DNA of 64,000 nt, from positions 142,792,233 through 142,856,232 of the forward strand of contig CM067359.1 of NCBI GenBank assembly GCA_034401795.1, written 5' to 3'. The DNA comes from Chaetoderma sp. LZ-2023a. Taxonomy: Eukaryota; Mollusca; Caudofoveata; Chaetodermatida; Chaetodermatidae. Shown piece after piece: positions 55,894 to 64,000 of the stretch (the first letter of the stretch is position 1; every line of letters begins with the position of its first letter). Below the pieces are notes generated by a model. It made no database searches. It worked only from the letters and a program-made list of their open reading frames with translations, and was not told the DNA's origin. Made by a program: the position numbers and the translations under genes.

Positions 55894-57129
55894 ACACATC
55901 GTGTGTGATGGAGGTACATAATACAACATCGCAGCGAATATGTCTTTATTCCTGTCACGCTGTCCCAGCTATTGCTGGACTGCCTGATGAACCAGTTTTA
56001 CTTATTATTATATACTATTTTTCTTATTATTTTTCTTCTCGCGTTAGAACGATGAGATGTATTTGGGATAGCGAGAGCTATCCATGCGGACCTGCCAAAA
56101 TGGGCCGCACTGTATGCATACCTTCATATACTCGTTATGCATATGTAATTACTGGTACATTTACTGTGATATTACTACTGTTTATTTTAGATATATATGT
56201 TTTCTTATATTATATGTTTATAACTTAATTCAGGTACGTTGGAACTTGGAAATTTAATTATCCATCACCAAGAGAACGCCCATGCAAGCTATTGTTTTAG
56301 CCATAATCATGGTATTAACTCAATAAAAGGGCACGCACCACAATATGAAACAAAAAAAAAGAAAAGACCTGGACAAACAAACACCAGGCCAAAAATCAAA
56401 ATTAAAACTATGCCTCCCTCGCAAACTCTTTCGCACCTCTATGTGCTCTTCTCTGATTAAACTACACATCTCTCGCGTCACTAATCCTCTCAGCTACATG
56501 CCTACTCGAGAAGTCTATAATTCTCGCCTAGTGTGCCCCTGTGCTCTCGATCCGCGATGCATTATCATTTGTCGCAGGTGTCAAACTAGGAGGGGGTGGT
56601 GTAGCGCAAATCAGCCAGACGGGTATGCGCCATCCCAGCTAGGCTGGGTATGGAGCAACCGCTCCGGGTACATTCCGAGCACGCCCCCTTTGGTAGGATA
56701 GTATGCGTGTATAAAGCCATATGGGAGAGGTTTCCTAAGGAATGGCTAAGTCCCTGAGATTGCATAGCGCGCCTGCACGTGCGTCAGATCTTCCCTGACA
56801 ACACGTGTCAGTGTTGGGAGAGAATGCTTACATAAAGTGGACCGAATTGGTACACGTGATTTCTTTAAATCACTACATTCTTGTCGTTCTTGGTACCAGT
56901 CAGGACCGGAATGAGACGAGGATTCAAAACGGTTTACCATTTTAAAATCGGACTAGAAATGGCCGAGTTATCCTTAAATGGCTCATAGAAATTATTTTCA
57001 AAATATTACTGGGACGTCATAATCGTGTGTATGTATTAAATGAATGGGGAATGCGCCTATTACGTGATAGCATCGTCACCCTTTCTAGCTGCACGCTGAT
57101 TGGCTACAGATCGCCAGCTGATTTGCGGG
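55894..57129. other. Unassigned stretch with a possible small membrane protein
   Basis: The plus frame 55905-56228 ends in a long hydrophobic segment (YVITGTFTVILLLFILDIYVF) with several Cys before it and an ATG at 55908, so a membrane peptide is possible. Its relation to the zinc-finger-like gene just upstream is unknown. A weak tRNA-like stretch near 56600-56680 was considered and rejected. Confidence 0.25.
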
Positions 57130-57480
57130 GCGTCCTGCCTCTGATGTCACGAGTAGTATAAAAGGAGCGAAAAATCAAGAATTGAGACCACACTTTGGCG
57201 AGAGACAGCCAGTGGTAGGTTGTTGGACAAGTGCAGTGCTAGACGTGGGAAACTGCGTACTGACTGTGGTACCCTACACTGCAGGAATTTAGTTCTCCTG
57301 TGCTGGTCAACAATCGACATCCGCAATCACTAAATTTTTGTAAGCCCTCAGACGGCCATCTGGGGGCAACTAAATAAATAAGAAGAGACTACCTCACTAC
57401 CAAGACTTCAAGAGGACCCCTCCTGCGAATGGGCCTCGTGGCCTCGCTGTAATCTCTACAGCATCTATAACAAGTGGTGA
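57130..57480 (+). repeat. Possible LTR 3' part with TATA box, polyadenylation signal and primer-binding-site-like end
   Basis: CTGATGTCAC (57141-57150) and TATAAAAG (57157-57164) are followed by a GC-balanced leader, AATAAATAAG at about 57374, and a CATCTATAACA end. Next to it AGTGGTGATTCTTGG (57475-57489) resembles a tRNA primer-binding site (TGG start). A following ORF at 57484 stops soon. It could be a 5' LTR of a truncated element. I found no second copy in the window. Confidence 0.35.
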
Positions 57481-58146
57481 TTCTTGGTGGATAACTCATC
57501 AGATCTTCCGGATCATGCTGAAAAGTGGTCTTCAAACTTCCGCACAGCATGTTGTGTGATTGATCAACTTTTAGGCCACAGTCTGGTGGGACTCTGCCTG
57601 GTACACCGCAAGAGTTATATGATGTACCATGTACGGTGTACCAAGTTATGTACATGCATTGTTTAATTACAACTGTAACCCTTTATGTTACGGGCAACTT
57701 TCAAACTACCGTCACCGGATGGACACTTTATAACTTACTGTTTAAATTAATATATTAGTTATTATGACTATCTAATGGACATCCATCTACAGTCGTTCTT
57801 CTTCAACGTCTTGAGAGTGAGCTGCATCAACAGTTCGCCCGCAGAAATTGCCCAGGAACTTCAGGATCATGCCACCTCATGCTACTCATTTGTAGCGCAG
57901 TCTCCACAGTGATTTATGAACACATTCCGTACCGATGACCAAAAAGTACTCAAGTAGCTATACTATTGTATTATTGTATTTATTCATTCATTCCGTTATA
58001 GGTACTGATGACTAATAGGTACCTTCAAGGTCGTCTGAGATCGCATTTTATAATTTCTATCTTTTTACTGTATATATTATCCTTATATTTGTGCTTACAA
58101 CTAACGAGCACCGCAGGGTCCTATGACCTGAAATACTGTTAGCACT
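57481..58146. other. Unassigned stretch
   Basis: No gene or repeat recognised. A short plus frame at 57484-57666 shows no domain. Confidence 0.4.
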
Positions 58147-58440
58147 GTGATAGTCAGTTATGTATATGACAAGCAGCCATCCTAGTTATTTTGTTTTGTT
58201 TATATAAAAAAAACTGTAGGACGCAGTACGCTAGGCTATACTATAAATGTGATAGTTAGTTATGTATATGGCAAGCAGCCATCCTAGTTATTTTATTTTG
58301 TTTATATAAAAAAACTCTAGGACGCAGTATGCTAGGCTATACTATACAGCAACATTATATCCGCATCACTTTACCCCCAGCATCAATTTTACACTGAGGT
58401 CACTGTTCATGCTCACATTGCTCGAGCCTGACATGTGATC
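58147..58440. repeat. Tandem partial copies inverted relative to 45645-45838
   Basis: 58249-58440 is the full inverted partner. 58147-58243 repeats its first 95 bases (GTGATAGT.AGTTATGTATAT...). The motif CAGCCATCCTAGTTATTTT occurs in both. Confidence 0.7.
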
Positions 58441-58443
58441 GAC

Positions 58444-60056
58444 TAAACCTGGCTATTCTAGCTCGATAGGATAGGTTTAAAGTAGTTATGGACAATCTCT
58501 CCATAAGAGACATGTATGTACGCCTCTTTTCCGGCTGTAGCGGATATGTGACACTACACACCAGCCAGATTGTGTAAAATTAGCCAAAAAACTCAGAGCC
58601 TCTTATTATATTGAGGGATTGTCTCTTTCTATGCTCCTCCAGCCGCAAGGCTTAACAATTGTCTGGAACTCCCATCGACGCATTGGCATGATCCGGCTCT
58701 GGGAAACTATTGGGGTTTCCGAACAGCGAAGACCAAAGTGTCGATCTCACATACATCCCCCTCTGTATCTTCGGATACAAGTTAGCATAGATAACCCCAC
58801 CAAAGTAGAAAGCCCTGCGAGAAGATATAAATATTATGTAAAACCGGCCTGCAGTGCATCTCTGAAACTTAATGACAGGCAAAACGTTAGTTCCTCAACA
58901 CACGGGTGACGGATGGGACACAGATCTCCATCTAACTCTGTACTGTGACTGGGTGCGGTCTTGGACCCCCCCCATGCACCCCCCACCCCACCCCACCATC
59001 ACGGGAAGGTCACTGGAGATGGATATCTGTCTCTTAATCCCTGCCATAAAATACTTATGCGCTTTCTAAATTGCTTATGTGAATGATAACTTGTCCTGGT
59101 GATGTTATATGTGGTTGCAGGGTGATATGTAATCAGAATCGTTATGTGATTCTGAAACTGTCACTCTGTAACATGTCCGCATGCTGCCTTTCTGAGGGAG
59201 ATGCTATGTGGCATGACCTTTGGGAAACCAGGCATATTCGCCAGTTAGACTCATGTGTCAAAAGATAGCTAGGAATACCTGCCACTTGCGGCCAAAACTT
59301 GGAAGCGAATCTAACAACTAAATGGTAGGTTAGAAATTAGCAGAAGGCCCACATAAATAAAGCGGCAACTACCAATGCAGTATCTTTAGACCTACATAAG
59401 ATAATGGCCTTTGAATTCTTTGGAAATCATCCAACGCATCTTCACGTAATACAGCGTCCATCACATTAATTATAATTTCACTAGGTTGACAAACACTGCA
59501 CATAACTTTTTGTTTGAGCAAGAGAGTGGCCCTTTTTGTCAGCTCTCTTCCTCCGCTCGGCATTGAAGGCATTTTCCTGTAACAGAGGCCCGCACGAGGC
59601 ACTTTCCTCTCGCAATAATTATATTTGTGTTAGGTGTACAAGGGTTTATATTAAACCACATAAGTAGCCGCGTTATGACGCTCCCTTGCAGGGATACCTC
59701 ACGGATATATAAGGATCAGTGAGGTACCTCTGTTGAGCCCATGTAAACAAGACAGCAACTTTGTTCTATGTACTGTATATCTTCTCTCGTCTACTTGCAA
59801 ACAAGTGCCATTGTTTGTATAGGGTCTATATTTTGATTACTTGTCATGTCCAGACCCCTAAATTAAGCTATGGACCATCATACCAACGATACCAATAGTT
59901 GGGATGAGACCGTGAGGTTCAATCTCGGCGGCAATGGTCGCACGGCCCCACAGGAAAGTTATCATTCCACAAGCTCTAGAAGCCAGTCTTTGTACCTTCT
60001 GGCGAGTCGCGATACAGGATCCGTAACCCCGAGAACTGTAGCTAACCAGCCCTCCC
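58444..60056 (+). repeat. Long direct repeat, right copy (partner 45839-46967)
   Basis: Collinear with the left copy. It contains an extra 476 bp at 58938-59413 that starts with a C-rich run (CCCCCCCATGCACCCCCCAC) and shows no coding signal. The ORF with NLGGNGRTAP at 59870-60100 corresponds to 46781-46975. Confidence 0.7.
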
Positions 60057-60100
60057 GATCACATCCTGTGCATGCGGTGCAATGGAGTGGAGCAACATAA
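59870..60100 (+). CDS. Short ORF, paralogue of 46781-46975
   Basis: 76 residues from an ATG at 59870. It shares SWDET, NLGGNGRTAP and LYL.AS.DTGSVT with the left copy, then diverges after NQPS. Same unknown function. It is extended by 12 residues because the downstream sequence differs. Confidence 0.3.
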   Translation: MDHHTNDTNSWDETVRFNLGGNGRTAPQESYHSTSSRSQSLYLLASRDTGSVTPRTVANQPSRSHPVHAVQWSGAT

Positions 60101-62145
60101 CGGACCAGCGCATATCCCCGTCAGCTACACTTTACAGTACCTAACCGCTTTTATTACAGCAACATGCTCCGCGTATTAACAGAATTCTAATGCAAATAGC
60201 TGGGCTACCACCTATGCTAGATATGTATACTGTACCTATGTTGCATTTCGGCACAAGAGGGTTTTCCTAGTGTGGAGTGTTACTATAAAGAATATGCTTA
60301 ATGTTAATGCGCTATTGTTGGTGTGTTATTTAGAACGGCGTATGCAAGTACAATATATAACATACAATGATTGGTGGCAAAGTAATTATATATATGTTCT
60401 AAAAAGAATGGCACAGGCCGTGGAAAATATTATAAACAGAAAGATAGCAATGGGCCGAAACTGGCCGTAATATACGCCTAATAGTCGTCGGTGTAATTTA
60501 AACAAAGAGACATGTGATGACTTGTATGCTCGCCTAATAGTCGTCGGCGAGAGAAAAATATGCAAAAGGAAAATGATAAACTTTCAAATTGGCCTATTAG
60601 TCGTCAGCACTAGAAAGCGAAAATAGGTGCCAGGTTACAATCGGCACAAAACATGTGTACACTAAAAGATGACAATAAAGTATGATGGTTGTGGAACTTT
60701 TTAAACGATCAGAGTGAAAAGGTCTGTATCTGTTGAATGACGCCGTAGAAGATGTTGGACATAGTGTGAGATTCGGCGAAGAAGTACGAAAGCTTCACGA
60801 AGTGGATGAAGTTCGGCACAAGATGAACGTTGCAGCAAGTGCAGGTGCTGCACAGGAGGCAATGTTCAGGACAGGAATATAGTTGCAACAGTGTCACAAG
60901 TTCACCCTAGAAAGTATCAGCTTGACCGTATGTATGTTTCGAGTGATTTTGATATTTCGGGGTAACCGGAAACAGTTTGACACAGTCCTTGCTGCGAGCT
61001 GTAAGCGAGATGGCATGGTTTTTCGGCGTTACTATAAAATGCAATGTTATACCACTTTTAGGTTGTGGTACGGATAAGTAATGGCGAGATAATGTTCGTG
61101 GCTATAGGACGGCAAACGAGTCTATTCACAATGTTGGTTTGAGAACGAATGTTTACCGATTTGAGATGTATTTTTGCGCTGACCAGTGGATTCTGGTGCG
61201 CTTTTGGCTAACCTACAGTGCGGCTCTGCTGATTTATACAATTCAGTTTTTATCCTGAGTTTGGTCCGCAAAATTGTTTTAGGAATGGCAACGAGTGGCT
61301 TCGGAAGGCACAAGGATTTACTGGTAGTACCACGTTGTTGTAGATTCTTACAGGGGTGCAAACGTGTGCTGGATAGCTTTTCATATATGCCTGCATACTG
61401 AACGACCACTCCTTGCTGATTTTTATGGGTCGAAGTGGTCCCTTTTATAGTTTTGCGTGACCAATGAAATTCCGTTACTATCACGGTACTACGGGGTTAC
61501 TGACAGTGCGGGCAGTAGTACATGCACCTTTCCTATAGTGAACAATATCTCTGTCATTCTTCTCCGATTTAATTTCTGATTACATATTTGGATTTCTGAC
61601 AGAATTTTGGTTTAGATTTGCCCAAAGATGGAGGGAAAAGAACCCGTATTAACAATTTAGAAAACACGTGAAATATATACATTAAAAGATGCCATCTCCA
61701 TTCCTACAGTACTGTGCGCTTGGCCTATTGATATTGTTCAACATGTGCGATAGGCCATCATATGGACTTTAAGTTTCTTGAGCGTGTTAGTACACACGCG
61801 CTATGCATACGACCCTGATGGTCGTATTAGGGAGGTGAAGGTGAATGCACAGGTACGGGCCATTCTAGCCTGCACCACGGGATCTATGCTAGACCACCAC
61901 CCTCCTAGCTTGGCACCATGGGCTGGGCGATTCCGAGTAATTCCGATGAATAGATCGCGACCTGCATGGCGGTCACTAGGTGAGAATTATAGACTTCTCG
62001 TAGGTACATAGCCGACAGATAGAGAGACGTGAGAGGCATGTTGATATAAGAGATAGGAACAAGAGGTGTGCTGAAGGTTTGGAGTGGGGAGGCATACTTT
62101 TGGTTTATTTTTGGCCCGAGTTTCTTAGACCTGGGTGCCTTATAT
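60057..62145. other. Two-kb unassigned stretch with a three-fold motif
   Basis: GCCTAATAGTCGTCGG occurs at 60476-60491 and 60532-60547, and GCCTATTAGTCGTCAG at 60592-60607, spaced 56 and 60 bases. Open frames at 60290-60470 (+), 60709-60897 (-, Cys-rich with CPEHCLLCSTCTCC) and about 61778-62011 (+) have no recognised domain and are not called as genes. Confidence 0.35.
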
Positions 62146-62151
62146 ATATTT

Positions 62152-62182
62152 ATGTTGTGTGTGTGTGTGTCTGTGTGTATTT
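62152..62182. repeat. (GT)n microsatellite
   Basis: A short GTGTGTGT run with interruptions. Confidence 0.7.
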
Positions 62183-62245
62183 GTGATTTGCGATCGCGTT
62201 ATCAACAATAAATAGGTAATTATTCCCTAGAACAATTGCGCGCGA

Positions 62246-62295
62246 GGACGTCTTCCTTCAGCCGAAGATTAATTACTCCATGGCTGAAGACGTCC
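62246..62295. repeat. Hairpin with GACGTC-containing arms
   Basis: GGACGTCTTCCTTCAGCC (62246-62263) pairs with GGCTGAAGACGTCC (62282-62295), with four extra bases in the left arm and an 18-nt loop. It may be the end of a small foldback element or a regulatory stem-loop. Confidence 0.5.
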
Positions 62296-62607
62296 AGGCT
62301 CCTGTACATATATACATTTACAGTTTGAATGTTACAGTAATTGTGACTTTAAGCCACACAAACGATCTCTCATTCAGATATTATGCGTGTGTTTTCAGTG
62401 CCGCATAATAATATACATAGATGTATTAATATATAAAATAATAACAAAAATAATTAGTAATATATGTTATTAGATATCCAATCTTCCTATAGACCGGACA
62501 CAGCTGGTTTCATCGGCCAGTCATGGATGGTAATGTCTGTAAGAGTAGATTGGTCCGAAACTTATTTAGGTATAAACAAAGTGTAGCCCAGCTGAGCATC
62601 GCTAATT

Positions 62608-63496
62608 TTAAGCACTGTTGATGCCGAAGCCAAAATTTCCGCATGCGTTGCCATTGGTGTAAATGTTATTATTGGTGTGCCGATGTCCATTGAAGATGCA
62701 CGTGAATGAGACACCGTGGGTGCCGGAAAATGTTGCCGAGGCCGACGTATTTGTGAGTTTCTGCAAGCCACTATATACGAGGGTGGGTGCAGTTTTTGTT
62801 CTTACACACGATGGGCTGAGTTCTCCAGCAAATATACGTTTTGGCGTCTTAGGTGCCGAAGTTAATGCTAGAATCGACGCTGATGGTGAGTCAACTGAGG
62901 TCGATCTTTCTGGTCTGATGGATGGTGGTGCGATGGATTGTTCATGTAATGGTGTAGTCGGCACCGATGTTGCCGAACCGTCCAGTGATACTTGATGCCA
63001 TTTGTAAGCAGTCTGGGTCATCCGAAGACAATGGCTGGAACTGGGACACAGTCACCGGACTGACCTGAGTTTGCATAAGAATGAGTGGAGCAGAATCAGG
63101 TGGAAATACCGCCAAAGATGATTTCGCGGGCGCCGATTTTCGTTTCTTGGATTTCGTGCTCTTTTCACCGAGAACTGATAGAGGAGGCTGAATGGCTAAT
63201 ATGGCCCTGAGTTCGTCCGTTCTCATATGGAGTTTGCTGGGAAATAAGTTTACTATGACACGATGATTTTCAATAGCCGAATGTGTGACGCCGAATCACT
63301 GAGTGGTGAATAATTTATTGCGCTGAGTGCAATAAGCTCACAGGAGCTTATGATCTCGGTCGATATGACACGTGAGTTCATCTTCCCTGGATTCCCATGT
63401 ACACCTAAGTTTAGGGGTTGACGTTTTTTCATCAGAAGAGTCTGACATGGCTAACTCACCTTTAGCTTCCGCCAACTGTTGAGGCGTTAGTGGCAT
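62608..63496 (-). pseudogene. Paralogue of the zinc-finger-like protein, minus strand, two in-frame stops and a frameshift
   Basis: An ATG at 63496 opens a frame with in-frame TGAs at 63338-63340 and 63296-63298 and no shift down to about 63010. There it shifts into a Pro/Ser/Thr-rich frame ending at 62608. The start has LAEAKGELAMSDSSDE and RCTWESREDELTCHIDRDH, where the finger has lost its second spacing. Between RDH and GVTH both copies have the same length. The first TGA stands where the plus copy has Arg and the second where it has Trp, as expected from CGA and TGG changes. A basic patch (KSKKRKSAP) follows. This copy is opposite in orientation to the one at 54.8 kb. Confidence 0.55.
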
Positions 63497-63660
63497 AATA
63501 AGAATAATAATGTTCTCGGCTTTGCCGAATTTATACCTTGAATAAAATAATAAGAAGAAAAACACAGTTCGGCTGAAGTTTTGCTTAGAGCATGAAAGGG
63601 GGCCTATTGCCTGATGACGCCAAGCTAGAGAAGATGGCTTTTCGGCGACATGCTACATCC

Positions 63661-63700
63661 TTTTATAGTTTCTGGACCACATCACAGGATGGAGGAACAC
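63661..63700 (-). promoter_or_regulatory. TATA box and upstream CRE-like site for the minus-strand paralogue
   Basis: On the minus strand, CCTGTGATGTGGTCC is followed by CTATAAAAGG (near 63669-63660), about 165 bases before the ATG at 63496. Order and flanking bases resemble 54582-54612. The start region also contains TTTTTCTTCTTATTATT (near 63563-63547) as in the plus copy. Confidence 0.5.
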
Positions 63701-64000
63701 CAATTTGTCCTTCCTCGGAGTCCACCTGTGTTATACGACCATACCTATGTAGGTATCTTCCTATAATTGGTTAAAATTCTCCAGTCCGCTGTACAGCCAC
63801 GTGATAAGTAATAACCAGTTGAAAATAAGGAGCGTTGCACAGAATCGTGTCTGCGTTGCTCCTCGTATATATGGGCCATGTCATGTGCTTGGTGCGGATC
63901 ATCCAGATGGTTAACCTGGTTAGATCTTGGGGTTTGCCATTCATGTGAGGTGCGAGTCAAGACGCTCAGAAAAATGTTCGTTATGCACACGGTCTGAGTT
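63701..64000. other. Window end, nothing recognised
   Basis: No gene, repeat or regulatory site that I can support. Confidence 0.4.

Noticed and set aside
56600-56690. Possible tRNA or tRNA-derived SINE
   Set aside because: Only a weak B-box-like match and no consistent cloverleaf could be drawn.
62663-62995. 110-codon plus-strand ORF
   Set aside because: Antisense to the Pro/Ser/Thr-rich tail of the minus-strand zinc-finger-like paralogue, which has independent homology support.

Overview
This is a gene-poor, repeat-rich animal nuclear window. It has two Ty3/Gypsy-type LTR retrotransposons, at least three non-LTR (LINE) lineages in both orientations, foldback MITEs with TTAA ends, very long microsatellites and minisatellites, and a fragment of a rhodopsin-type GPCR. 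There is no bacterial operon structure, rRNA, tRNA or CRISPR. The mix of a gypsy element with an F-type envelope, L1/Tx1-like LINEs and large trinucleotide arrays suggests a marine invertebrate, perhaps a lophotrochozoan. I cannot fix the phylum from sequence alone.

Layout. (1) 1-7.8 kb is a strikingly compact block of about 16 short genes on both strands, with overlaps of 4-23 bp. It includes a packaging-type P-loop ATPase, a protein of about 420 residues with a C-terminal membrane anchor, an Ala/Gly-rich membrane protein, an acidic protein and several small proteins. I read it as an endogenous dsDNA-virus or Polinton-like element, open at the left edge and decaying: most genes carry in-frame stops, mainly TGA, or single frameshifts. 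Several of these genes appear only when both strands are read through the stops. (2) 7.8-10.1 kb holds an inverted repeat, a TTAA foldback MITE, a (TA)n hairpin, a (CGCA)n array and the GPCR fragment. (3) 10.16-20.60 kb is one complete LTR retrotransposon: LTRs of about 1.2 kb, gag with three zinc knuckles, protease-RT-RNase H-integrase, and an env-like gene with a furin-type site and fusion-peptide-like segment. All its genes are broken. (4) 20.6-28.2 kb holds repeat fragments and a plus-strand LINE whose two ORFs are separated by trinucleotide arrays. (5) 28.45-34.4 kb is a tandem duplication and a minus-strand L1/Tx1-like LINE. (6) 36.2-40.4 kb holds a 2.9-kb minisatellite with a 24-bp unit, trinucleotide arrays and a 22-bp CTCGAG palindrome array. 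(7) 40.8-43.6 kb holds two more MITEs, an RTE-like LINE remnant and another foldback repeat. (8) 45.6-60.1 kb is bounded by long direct repeats and contains a second, internally deleted gypsy element, a zinc-finger-like gene and LTR/promoter-like sequence. (9) 60-64 kb is mostly unassigned but contains, on the minus strand, a paralogue of that zinc-finger-like gene with a related promoter.

The items most worth following are the compact virus-like block at 1-7.8 kb and the paired zinc-finger-like genes at 54.8 and 63.5 kb. The latter align without gaps across their core and share a CRE/TATA-type promoter.
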